This document shows, in pieces, positions 16,178-24,062 of a stretch of 64,000 nucleotides of DNA. Position numbers and translations under genes: made by a program. The DNA lies in assembly GCF_004354045.1 (NCBI RefSeq), contig NZ_SMRT01000005.1, positions 98,501 to 162,500 of the forward strand. The letters run 5' to 3'. Below the pieces are notes generated by a model. That model had not been told where the DNA came from. It made no database searches and worked only from the letters and a program-made list of their open reading frames with translations. Each line of letters opens with the position of its first letter. Within the stretch, counting starts at the first letter, position 1. Origin of the DNA: Paenibacillus piri (GTDB lineage Bacteria > Bacillota > Bacilli > Paenibacillales > NBRC-103111).

Positions 16178-17344
16178 ATGGATATGCCTGTCGTCGCATT
16201 TGTGACTCCTGGCACGTTCGATATTCCTTCCGCGACCAGCAGCTCGGTTGAGTTGGTGGTAGAGCATGTCGTACCTTATTTGATGCGTGAGGCGATGCCA
16301 ATTGTTTTTGGAAGAAAGAGCGGGAGAAGGCCCGGCTTTGAAGTGCGGGGAGGGGTGCGCTATGTAAGACTGGCAGCTCCGTCGCCTCTTCGTTATATTC
16401 GAAATGTAAGCCGTAAACTAAAAGAACACGAGCACAGCCTGTCATGGATACAGGTAGAAAACCGACCAAGGTTCGTACGATATTTGCGAAAGCGCCATCC
16501 GGGTTTAAAAATCGGGCTGTTTCTCCATTCTCTTACGTTTATTTCCCGGCCGCATATACAGGTCGCCGAGCTGAAGGCTTGCTTGGCGGCCGCAGACCGG
16601 ATCATCGTGAACAGCCATTTCTTGAAGGAGCGGGTGATCCGAAAAGTACCTCAAGTAAAAGCAAAAGTAAGCGTCAATCATCTGGGAGTAGATCAGCACC
16701 GGTTTATTTCTCGCTGGTCGGAGGAAGGGGCTGCACAGCGTCGGGAAGCGATTGCGCACCGCGGTTATGAAGGAAAAAAAATCATTATGTACGTCGGCCG
16801 GCTCATCCCGATTAAAGGGGTTCACCACCTCATCCAAGCGATGCCGCGTATCGTCGCGCAGGTGCCTGAGGCGATGCTGATCGTTGTGGGGAGTGCGTTT
16901 TACGGCTCCAAACGAATGACTCCGTATGTCCGGCGGCTTCGCCGGTCAAGCAGGCGAGTTCGACGCCACATCAGGTTCATCCCGTATATCCCGCATTCGA
17001 GCATTCCGGAATGGTTCCGGTTGGCGGATGTGCTTGTCGTGCCGTCGCCTTCGAATGAAGCGTTCGGGCTTGTCAATGTGGAGGCAATGGCCAGCGGGGT
17101 TCCTGTCATTGCATCGCGGTCGGGTGGAATGAAGGAAATCATCGAGCATGGGGTGACCGGCTTATTAATTGCCCCTTCGGAGCTCCGCAGAGACCTCGCG
17201 GCGCAGATCATCGCTTTGCTGAACGACGACGAAATAAGAGAGCGGATGGGCGAGGCGGGTTCGCAGAGGGTGGAGGAGCACTTTACATGGTCGAATACGG
17301 CAGAACGGCTGCTTCAACTCTATAAAACAGATATGAAAATTTAA
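16178..17344 (+). CDS. GT4 glycosyltransferase, CotSA-like
   Basis: A 388-residue GT-B glycosyltransferase similar in layout to spore coat protein CotSA. The C-terminal nucleotide-sugar domain shows IIMYVGRLIPIKGVHHLIQAM and PSPSNEAFGLVNVEAMASG, ending with the EX7E-type segment before IEHGVTGLL. No signal peptide or membrane helix. Start: GAGGGGG lies 8 nt before ATG 16178; an upstream 47-codon extension lacks a site. Acceptor and donor unknown. A TTGACG at about 16117 may be part of its promoter. Confidence 0.87.
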   Translation: MDMPVVAFVTPGTFDIPSATSSSVELVVEHVVPYLMREAMPIVFGRKSGRRPGFEVRGGVRYVRLAAPSPLRYIRNVSRKLKEHEHSLSWIQVENRPRFVRYLRKRHPGLKIGLFLHSLTFISRPHIQVAELKACLAAADRIIVNSHFLKERVIRKVPQVKAKVSVNHLGVDQHRFISRWSEEGAAQRREAIAHRGYEGKKIIMYVGRLIPIKGVHHLIQAMPRIVAQVPEAMLIVVGSAFYGSKRMTPYVRRLRRSSRRVRRHIRFIPYIPHSSIPEWFRLADVLVVPSPSNEAFGLVNVEAMASGVPVIASRSGGMKEIIEHGVTGLLIAPSELRRDLAAQIIALLNDDEIRERMGEAGSQRVEEHFTWSNTAERLLQLYKTDMKI

Positions 17345-17426
17345 AAATGGAATAAAGTCCTCAAATTATTCATAGTATTCCGCTGAAAATAGACTTATTT
17401 ATGACTTATAATTCATTATTTATTAG

Positions 17427-17443
17427 TAATTCAAAAAGAATTA
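17427..17443. promoter_or_regulatory. Palindrome 1 upstream of the chromate-transporter pair
   Basis: Perfect inverted repeat TAATTC-AAAAA-GAATTA. It shares the AAAAA centre and ATTC/GAAT arms with the next palindrome 27 bp on. Likely operator. Confidence 0.5.
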
Positions 17444-17451
17444 TGCGATAG

Positions 17452-17472
17452 TTTATTCCAAAAAGGAATAAA
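17452..17472. promoter_or_regulatory. Palindrome 2, overlapping the expected -35 region
   Basis: Perfect inverted repeat TTTATTCC-AAAAA-GGAATAAA, just before TATAAT (17479-17484). The -35 position would fall inside it, so a bound protein would block RNA polymerase. GGAATAAAGTC also recurs at 17349-17359. Confidence 0.6.
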
Positions 17473-17478
17473 GTCGGT

Positions 17479-17484
17479 TATAAT
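17479..17484 (+). promoter_or_regulatory. -10 element of the chromate-transporter operon
   Basis: Exact TATAAT, 41 nt before the first start codon. The -35 hexamer (TTCCAA region) is poor, consistent with a regulated promoter. Confidence 0.55.
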
Positions 17485-17524
17485 ATGGACATAGAGCGGC
17501 AACATGACAGGGGATGCTTGAGCC

Positions 17525-18181
17525 ATGAAAATAACCGAAAAAAAACATGCGCAATTGCTTTGGCATATTTTCGTATCATTTTGTAAAATCAGTCCAATCT
17601 CGTTTGGCGGCGGCTATGCAATGATTCCCGTTATCGAGAAGGAAGTGGTGGAACAACGAAAATGGATGGACAGTGATGAAATGAATGACGTGCTATCCAT
17701 TGCGGGTTCCTCGCCGGGCGGAATTGCCGTCAATGCCGCAACACTGACCGGCTTCAGGCTCGCCGGACTTCCGGGTGCCCTGGCGGCCGTTTTAGGGATA
17801 TCTCTGCCTAATTTTATCATTATGCTCGCCTTGACGATCGGTTATGCGGCCGTGCAAAACTTGCCGAAGGTGACGGCTGCATTTGAAGGGATTCACGCAG
17901 CTGTCGTGGGCTTCATTGCAGTGGCCGGCTGGAGAATGTGGCGCTCAGCCGTATATGATAGAAGCACGCAGTTGATTTTTATCGGTGCCGTCGCCGCGCT
18001 GCTGTTAACTCACCTGCACCCGGCCGTACTGTTGATTATCGGAACCGTCATCGGCGTTATGCTGTATAAATGGCAGGTGAAGCTGGGAAAGCTCGCTGCC
18101 AAGGAAGACGAGCAAGACAAGGCGGCTTCCGGGCATCCTCCGATTGTATCCGGTCAATATATATGGGGAGATGGAATTTAA
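17525..18181 (+). CDS. chrA1: Chromate transporter, short-chain subunit 1
   Basis: A 218-residue half-size CHR-family membrane protein. Seen: the family motif FGGGYAMIPVIEKEVV (about 23-38), the SSPGGIAVNAATLTGF motif at about 63, and six or so hydrophobic segments. Short-chain CHR proteins work as pairs and export chromate in some bacteria; the real substrate here is unproven. The partner gene follows after 31 nt. Palindromes overlap the promoter, so expression is probably inducible. Confidence 0.88.
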   Translation: MKITEKKHAQLLWHIFVSFCKISPISFGGGYAMIPVIEKEVVEQRKWMDSDEMNDVLSIAGSSPGGIAVNAATLTGFRLAGLPGALAAVLGISLPNFIIMLALTIGYAAVQNLPKVTAAFEGIHAAVVGFIAVAGWRMWRSAVYDRSTQLIFIGAVAALLLTHLHPAVLLIIGTVIGVMLYKWQVKLGKLAAKEDEQDKAASGHPPIVSGQYIWGDGI

Positions 18182-18215
18182 ATGAAATTCCACGGCCGGA
18201 AAGGGGAGATGGGTG

Positions 18216-18752
18216 TTGCTTCTATCGTTGTTGTGGACCTTTTTTAAGGTTGGTCTTGTTTCGTTCGGCGGCGGCTATGCTATATTGAGCATCATTGAGC
18301 GCGAGGTGATGCTTCATCACTGGCTGTCGGCGGCAGATTACGCCAATGCGGTTGCACTGGCCGGCATGTCGCCGGGACCGATTGCAACAAATATCGCCAT
18401 TTTGATCGGCTATCAAACATCCGGCATTTTGGGCGCAATTGCCGCTGTAGCCGGAATTATTTTACCGTCGGTGCTGGTGGTCATCCTGATTGCTATATTT
18501 CTATTTAAAGCGGGACGGGAGCGCTGGCTTCAGGTTCTGCTTTACGGGCTCCGTCCGATGGTGGCTGCGTTGATCGTATATGCGGCGATCCGGGTCGGCA
18601 TGAGGGGACAGTCTTTTCTCGGTATAAACGGATACACGCTCGCGTCACTCGGCATATTTTTGTTTGCCGTTATTGCCATCATGAAATACAGGCTGCATCC
18701 GTTATTGGTACTATCGGTGTCAGCTCTGCTCGGAATCGCTTTTTTTATGTAA
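18216..18752 (+). CDS. chrA2: Chromate transporter, short-chain subunit 2
   Basis: A 178-residue partner of the preceding gene with the same topology. Seen: FFKVGLVSFGGGYAILSIIEREVM near the N-terminus and AGMSPGPIATNIAILIGYQ. The start is uncertain: TTG at 18216 is 7 nt after AAGGGGAG, while GTG at 18213 is only 4 nt away; they differ by one residue. Antiparallel pairing with the first subunit is expected from the family. Confidence 0.86.
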   Translation: MLLSLLWTFFKVGLVSFGGGYAILSIIEREVMLHHWLSAADYANAVALAGMSPGPIATNIAILIGYQTSGILGAIAAVAGIILPSVLVVILIAIFLFKAGRERWLQVLLYGLRPMVAALIVYAAIRVGMRGQSFLGINGYTLASLGIFLFAVIAIMKYRLHPLLVLSVSALLGIAFFM

Positions 18753-18921
18753 GCATACAACGGTCAGCCGGAACTTCGGCTGGCTTTGTTGTTAGGCGCC
18801 TATTTTGGTCAGCCATAATAACTTCCGTTTAGGTGTATGCATATGTTACAAATGACTGCACATAAATTTGAAGCATGCCTTGAATGCATTTCCGGGTACA
18901 ACGATCAGGGAGGAAAATCGG

Positions 18922-19596
18922 ATGAACAAACAGAGCGGACGAAGCAAGAGGACGCCGTTTCGGGGCAAACGTATCGGCACTTATGTGAATGAATTGAAAT
19001 GGCTGGATGAAGCGCCGGCCAGAACGAAAACAAAGACGAAATCAGCAGCATCGCCATCCAAGGCGATTGTGCACGCCCAATTGCTCGAAGAGGCTAAGGA
19101 AAAGACAGCGCCTGCTATACCCGCGGGGGCTGTAAAATCGGAGCATATTGCCGCAGGCGCCGTAAACGGCGAGCATCTCGTCAATGATTCGATTGACGGC
19201 CTGCATGTCAGACAGGAATCGCTTTCAGGCTATCATCTTCTTCCGGGAAGCATAACGCTGCTTCATCTCGACCGCGGGCTGCAGGCCAGGCTGCAGACGG
19301 CCCGGGCGCTCATGACATCGGCGCACACCCAGCTGTCGATTACCGCCCAGCAGTACGGACTATCCATGTTTAAGATGAGTTTTGAAGATGAGAATATTTA
19401 TTTGACGGTTACGTTCGAGCAGCCGTTCGCGGATGAGGAATACGTATTGGTTGCAACGACGGATCATGAAACCTGCTTTGCGGTAGTCGAAGAAAAACGG
19501 AGAGACAGCGCTACCATACGGATTGTGCGAACCAAATTTACATCGGAGCTGCGCGGCAACGTCAACTGGATTGCGATCGGGGTGCTCGCACCATAA
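18922..19596 (+). CDS. WIAG-tail domain protein
   Basis: A 224-residue protein. After a basic, low-complexity start (about 1-70), residues 75-125 hold short repeats of the form AGAV-x-x-EH-(I/L): AGAVKSEHI, AGAVNGEHL, NDSIDGLHV, QESLSGYHL, PGSITLLHL. The C-terminal domain ends VNWIAIGVLAP, fitting the WIAG-tail family of unknown function in Paenibacillus-type bacteria. No signal peptide. Start by GGGAGG 8 nt upstream. A single gene with its own terminator. I infer a coat or surface structural role only from the repeat style. Confidence 0.75.
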   Translation: MNKQSGRSKRTPFRGKRIGTYVNELKWLDEAPARTKTKTKSAASPSKAIVHAQLLEEAKEKTAPAIPAGAVKSEHIAAGAVNGEHLVNDSIDGLHVRQESLSGYHLLPGSITLLHLDRGLQARLQTARALMTSAHTQLSITAQQYGLSMFKMSFEDENIYLTVTFEQPFADEEYVLVATTDHETCFAVVEEKRRDSATIRIVRTKFTSELRGNVNWIAIGVLAP

Positions 19597-19604
19597 AAGG
19601 AAGG

Positions 19605-19634
19605 AAACCATCCGGAAAATCGGGTGGTTTTTTT
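19605..19634 (+). terminator. Terminator after the WIAG-tail gene
   Basis: AAACCATCC pairs with GGGTGGTTT, then a T run. Confidence 0.85.
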
Positions 19635-19701
19635 CTTTGCCAAGAAAACATAAAAATGTCTTTTCAAAATGAATGAAAAGTGATACTATTTCGTGTATGA
19701 A

Positions 19702-19719
19702 TATTTCTTATACGAAATA
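19702..19719. promoter_or_regulatory. Putative MarR operator, distal
   Basis: TATTTCTTATACGAAATA: an 18-bp palindrome with one arm mismatch, nearly identical to the proximal site. A half-site TATTTCGT lies 15 bp before it. Confidence 0.65.
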
Positions 19720-19846
19720 TACAGAGGTTCAATGATTTTTTTTATAGTTGATTAACACAATACGGAAAGGGTGATTCGGTTCGATTTTTTGGCATGGATT
19801 TTATCTTGTTCAACCTCCATCGATATGATATATTTTTATGAGTAAA

Positions 19847-19864
19847 TATTTCGTTTACGAAATA
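19847..19864. promoter_or_regulatory. Putative MarR operator, proximal
   Basis: TATTTCGTTTACGAAATA is a perfect 8-bp-arm palindrome with a 2-nt centre, 38 nt before the MarR start. A further half-site (GCGAAATA) lies at about 19874. The classic arrangement for autoregulation of a MarR-efflux operon. Confidence 0.72.
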
Positions 19865-19902
19865 ATTAGAATTTGCGAAATAAATGAGGAGTTGAAATTA
19901 TA

Positions 19903-20340
19903 ATGAGCCGTGCTACAGAGATCGGACATTTCCTACGAAGACTTACCAAGATGTTTAACATTACAATGAACCGCGACCTTAAAGAGCTGGGGCTGACCAA
20001 GCCGCAGATGATTGTGATTGGCACAGTGTACATGGAACGCAAAACAATCGGTCAAATCGCGGAAAGCACTGAGTTGTCTTACAGTACGGTTTCCGGCATT
20101 ATCGACAGATTGGAGAGGGATGGGTGGTTAGAGAGAACCCGCGACGATTCGGATCGGCGTATCATTTGGATCAGTAAGACAGATAAATTTGAGCAGCTTA
20201 AAGAAAAGCTCCAATTTTTCCAGGAAAGCTTTTATGAAAAAATGCTTGCCGATCTTTCGGAACAGGAGCTCGATACGGTCATCCACTCTCTGGAGCTGCT
20301 AACTACTTATTTGGAAAAGAAGGTTGAGGAGAAACCATGA
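19903..20340 (+). CDS. MarR family regulator of the efflux operon
   Basis: A 145-residue winged-helix regulator. Seen: the recognition region IGQIAESTELSYSTVSGIIDRLERDGWLERTRDDSDRR (about 48-85) with the DxRxx-type wing. It overlaps the next gene by 4 nt (ATGA), so it is the first gene of the efflux operon and probably represses it through the palindromes at 19702 and 19847. Inducing ligand unknown. Confidence 0.92.
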   Translation: MSRATEIGHFLRRLTKMFNITMNRDLKELGLTKPQMIVIGTVYMERKTIGQIAESTELSYSTVSGIIDRLERDGWLERTRDDSDRRIIWISKTDKFEQLKEKLQFFQESFYEKMLADLSEQELDTVIHSLELLTTYLEKKVEEKP

Positions 20341-20993
20341 AGAGGAAACAAGTCTTGTATTTGATCCTTGCAGTTGCAATACTGGGGGCAGCAGGCGGGG
20401 GAGGTGCCTATTGGTATCAAGCACATTATTTTATTAAATCGGAAGACTCCCGCATTACCGGCGATATTTATCGCGTCATGCCGCGTATTTCCGGCAAAAT
20501 GACCTCGCTGCAGGTGTCCGAAGGCGACAGCGTGATCACCGACCAAATCGTCGGTCAGCAGGACAACACGAATTTGTCAACGAGCATGCTGGATCAGGCC
20601 GCGCTCCGTTCGCCGATCAGCGGTACGGTTATCAAGACGATGGCCAAGGCGGGCGAAGTGGTATCCCCTGGGCAGACCATCGCAATGGTTGTAAATAAAA
20701 AGGATCTTTACATTTCAGCCAATATCGAAGAGGGAGATATTCACCGGGTGAAGGTCGGTCAAACCGTCGAATTTACAGTCGATACTTTTTCCGGCGCCAA
20801 GCTTATGGGTACAGTCAAAGAGATCGGCGAAGCGACAGCATCGACATTCTCATTGCTCCCCGCGACCAATACAAGCGGCAACTTTACAAAAGTAACGCAG
20901 CGAATTCCGATTAAAATTTCGATCGACGACCAACAAGGACTCGATTTGGCTCCGGGTATGAGTACAACCATTAAAATACATTTGAAAGACTAG
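20337..20993 (+). CDS. HlyD-type membrane-fusion adaptor, short
   Basis: A 218-residue adaptor with one N-terminal membrane helix (about 5-27), a split lipoyl-like domain (PRISGKMTSLQVSEGDSV ... AALRSPISGTVIKTMAKAGEVV) and a beta-barrel region. The two lipoyl halves are separated by only about 20 residues, so the long coiled-coil hairpin of EmrA is missing. It may work with the next adaptor and the MFS pump. Overlaps the MarR gene by 4 nt. Confidence 0.85.
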   Translation: MKRKQVLYLILAVAILGAAGGGGAYWYQAHYFIKSEDSRITGDIYRVMPRISGKMTSLQVSEGDSVITDQIVGQQDNTNLSTSMLDQAALRSPISGTVIKTMAKAGEVVSPGQTIAMVVNKKDLYISANIEEGDIHRVKVGQTVEFTVDTFSGAKLMGTVKEIGEATASTFSLLPATNTSGNFTKVTQRIPIKISIDDQQGLDLAPGMSTTIKIHLKD

Positions 20994-21006
20994 GGGACAT
21001 AAGACC

Positions 21007-22326
21007 ATGAGAAAAAAACAAATGACATGGATCCCGGCGATCCTTTCATTGTGCGCAGTAATCGTATTGCCGGCATGTGGGGCTGCCGATTCGCCGAAAG
21101 CAAACGCCGCTCAGGCGATATCCGTCAAATCGATAAAGCTGGGACAAATAACTGAATCCGGACTCAGCGGTAAGGTTATCCCGGATCAGGAAGTAAAGGT
21201 CGTAGCGAAAACGACCGGTAAAGTATTGGAAGTCAAAGTGAATGAAGGCTCTGTCGTGAAAAAGGGCGATGTGCTCGTCCAATTGGAGACGGATGATTTG
21301 ACCCAGCAGGTCAAGCAGGCCGAATCCGGAGTTATTGCCGCACAAGCCAAGCTGGCTGATACGCAAGCAGGCGCCAGAAGCCAAGAAATTCAAGGTCTGG
21401 AGAGTGCCGTGCAGAGCGCGAAAGCGGCCAACGAGCAAATTAAGGCCGCTGCCGATACAGCGAAGTCGGCCTTCGATCTGGCGCAAAAAAATTACAACCG
21501 TCTGCGCAACATGTACGACAGCTCAAACAGCGTGAGCAAGGACGATATGGATAAAGGCACGTTCGAATTTGATAAAGCCAAGTCCGCCTACGATCAAGCG
21601 CTGGCTCAAATGCAATCGTCGTCGGCACAAGTGACGGCTGCCCAGTCGAAGCTTGATTTGGCACGAAGCGGTCCTACCGGCAATACGGTCGAAGCGCTCC
21701 AGGCTGAGGTCAACCGGTTGAATGCAGGTTTGGAATTGGCGACCAGCGCATTAAATAATGCTACTATAATTGCGCCGATGGATGGTATTATTGTGAAGCG
21801 AAGCATCCAGCCTGGCGAGATGGCGCAGCCTGGGGTCACGTTGATCAATCTGGTCAAAATGGATCAAGTGCAGATCGAACTCAGCGTACCGGACACGCTG
21901 ATCGGAACATTAAAAAGCGGTGCCGACGTTAGCGTGAAGATCAGCAATTTGCCTGATAAAACTTTTACAGGTAAACTAAACTTTGTAAGTCCGGTATCCA
22001 ATACGAACAGCAGCACCTTCCCGGTCAAAGTAACCGTCGACAATAAAGACGGCCTCATATTGGCCGGTATGATGGCCGAGGTTCGTTTAAAGGATACCCA
22101 ACAAAGCAAGATGGAAATACCTAAAGCCGCATTGGTAAAAAAAGACAATAAAACGTACGTTTATCTCATCCAAGATAAAACAGCCAAGGCCGTTGAAGTT
22201 TCCGTACAGGACAAAAACCAAGATTGGGTCTATTTGCAGCAAGATGCCGGTATCCAGGCCGGACAGCAAATTATTATTAATCCATCGGAAGCACTGACGG
22301 ACGGCAGCACTGTGAAAGTTGAATAG
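21007..22326 (+). CDS. Membrane-fusion adaptor lipoprotein (HlyD/RND adaptor type)
   Basis: A 439-residue lipoprotein: the signal peptide ends in a lipobox (VLPAC-G at about 20-25). A lipoyl half (VVAKTTGKVLEVKVNEGSVVKKGDVLV), a long Ala/Gln/Lys-rich coiled coil (about 90-230), the second lipoyl half (ATIIAPMDGIIVKRSIQPGEMA), then beta-barrel and membrane-proximal domains. This is the adaptor shape of tripartite pumps, anchored outside the Gram-positive membrane. It sits 13 nt after the short adaptor and 11 nt before the MFS gene. Confidence 0.9.
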   Translation: MRKKQMTWIPAILSLCAVIVLPACGAADSPKANAAQAISVKSIKLGQITESGLSGKVIPDQEVKVVAKTTGKVLEVKVNEGSVVKKGDVLVQLETDDLTQQVKQAESGVIAAQAKLADTQAGARSQEIQGLESAVQSAKAANEQIKAAADTAKSAFDLAQKNYNRLRNMYDSSNSVSKDDMDKGTFEFDKAKSAYDQALAQMQSSSAQVTAAQSKLDLARSGPTGNTVEALQAEVNRLNAGLELATSALNNATIIAPMDGIIVKRSIQPGEMAQPGVTLINLVKMDQVQIELSVPDTLIGTLKSGADVSVKISNLPDKTFTGKLNFVSPVSNTNSSTFPVKVTVDNKDGLILAGMMAEVRLKDTQQSKMEIPKAALVKKDNKTYVYLIQDKTAKAVEVSVQDKNQDWVYLQQDAGIQAGQQIIINPSEALTDGSTVKVE

Positions 22327-22337
22327 GGGGCGATGGC

Positions 22338-23996
22338 ATGTCTGAGGATGCTCAAAAAAATGCCGCTCCCGATGCTCCTGCCGAAGAAAAGGAACCGAGC
22401 TTCTGGCTGCCGCTAATTGCGATTATACTGGGGACCTTCGTTTCCGTTCTGAGCAGCAGCTTGGTCAACGTGGCTCTTCCCAAGCTGTCGACGGTATTCG
22501 GCGTGCCTACCTCGACCATTCAATGGGTCGTGACCGGATTTATGCTGGCCTCGGCAGTCGTCATTCCGGCCAGCGGCTTCCTGTCCGCACGGTTTGGCAG
22601 CAAGCAGGTGCTGGTGCTTTCGGTTATAGGCTTTACCATTGGCTCCTTGCTGTGCGGCATTGCCTGGAACGATTCCAGTCTGATCGCGTTCCGTATTTTT
22701 CAGGGCTTGACCGGCGGTTTTATTATGCCGGTCGGGATGTCGGTCATCTACACCATGGTGCCGCGTAACCAGATCGGGCTCGCGATGGGGATCTGGGGGG
22801 TAGCCGCGATGGTGGCCCCGGCGCTGGGGCCGACACTGGGCGGTTACCTGATCCAGTATTACAGCTGGAGAACCTTATTCCTGCTAAATGTACCTATCGG
22901 CATCGTAGCTGCTACAGCCTGTTTTTTCCTGCTGAAAGAATCGGTCAAGAACAAGGATTTGAAATTTGATGTGGCCGGCGCCATTTTTTCAGTCACGTTC
23001 TTCGGGACGCTGCTGCTCGCTTTAAGTAAAGGTCAAACCGAAGGCTGGACGTCGCTTTATATCATGTCTTTATTTTTTACCGCTGCGGTTAGCCTTGCCC
23101 TGCTGCTATGGGTGGAACTGACTACCAAGCAACCTTTGCTCAATTTGGCCGTATTTAAGAATATCAAGTTTTCCGCAAGCACCTTAATGTCGGGTCTTGT
23201 CATGATGGCGATGATGGGCGGGACGTTTCTCATGCCGATTTATTTGCAAAACGTCCAGTCGATGACCGCCTTGGATGCAGGCATCCTGCTGCTGCCCCAA
23301 TCGGTGGCGATGGCGCTCATGATGCCGATCAGCGGAAAGCTGCTCGAGAAAGTCGGCATCATGCCGCTTGCCATCGTGGGTCTGCTCGTGCTTGGTGTCA
23401 CCACGTATGAGCTCCACTCTTTAACGGCCGATACGTCGCATATCTGGATCAACGTAGTGCTGACGATCCGGGGCTTTGGCATCGGACTTTGTATGATGCC
23501 AGTGTCCACGGTCGGGATGGCGGATATACCGAAGGCGCAGATCAATGATGCATCGCCGCTATCGAACGTATTCCGTCAAGTTATGGCTTCCATGGGGATT
23601 GCGGTGCTGACCACCATCATGAGCAGCCGTCAGTATTTGCACTACTACCGGATCACCGAGAATGTTCCGTCCACTTCCGAGCCGGCCAATCAGTTTATGA
23701 CCGCGATCTCGGGAGCTTACTTCTCGGGCGGTGTCGATTTGGCGACGGCAAGCGGAACCGCGGCTGCGTACCTGGCTGGCCTTATGCAAAAAGAAGCCAT
23801 GGTCCGCTCGATTGCCGATACGTTTTATGTTTCAGCGATTCCGGCCTTTTTATGTCTTCCGCTCGTGTTTTTTCTTCGTTCGAAGAAGCAGCCGAAAGAG
23901 CAGCCGGTACAACAGGCCGCTTCGGCTCCTGCCGAGCCTGCGCCTGCGGCAGCCGGACGGACTCCGGTAAAAGTTCCGGAAACCGTCAAGGCATAG
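22338..23996 (+). CDS. DHA2 family MFS multidrug transporter (EmrB/QacA type)
   Basis: A 552-residue 14-helix proton-driven exporter. Seen: motif near the start VNVALPKLSTVFGVPTSTIQWVVTGFML, motif A FLSARFGSKQVLV, motif C-type AAMVAPALGPTLGGYLIQYYSWRTLFLLNVPIG. A Pro/Ala/Lys-rich cytoplasmic tail (about 515-552) is unusual. In the MarR-adaptor-adaptor-pump operon it is the transport unit. Substrates unknown; probably lipophilic drugs or an envelope precursor. Confidence 0.92.
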   Translation: MSEDAQKNAAPDAPAEEKEPSFWLPLIAIILGTFVSVLSSSLVNVALPKLSTVFGVPTSTIQWVVTGFMLASAVVIPASGFLSARFGSKQVLVLSVIGFTIGSLLCGIAWNDSSLIAFRIFQGLTGGFIMPVGMSVIYTMVPRNQIGLAMGIWGVAAMVAPALGPTLGGYLIQYYSWRTLFLLNVPIGIVAATACFFLLKESVKNKDLKFDVAGAIFSVTFFGTLLLALSKGQTEGWTSLYIMSLFFTAAVSLALLLWVELTTKQPLLNLAVFKNIKFSASTLMSGLVMMAMMGGTFLMPIYLQNVQSMTALDAGILLLPQSVAMALMMPISGKLLEKVGIMPLAIVGLLVLGVTTYELHSLTADTSHIWINVVLTIRGFGIGLCMMPVSTVGMADIPKAQINDASPLSNVFRQVMASMGIAVLTTIMSSRQYLHYYRITENVPSTSEPANQFMTAISGAYFSGGVDLATASGTAAAYLAGLMQKEAMVRSIADTFYVSAIPAFLCLPLVFFLRSKKQPKEQPVQQAASAPAEPAPAAAGRTPVKVPETVKA

Positions 23997-24062
23997 GCAG
24001 AGGCGCAAAAACACGCAAGGCAACGAACCATTTTTTATACTATTTTTAGGAGGAATACGCTA

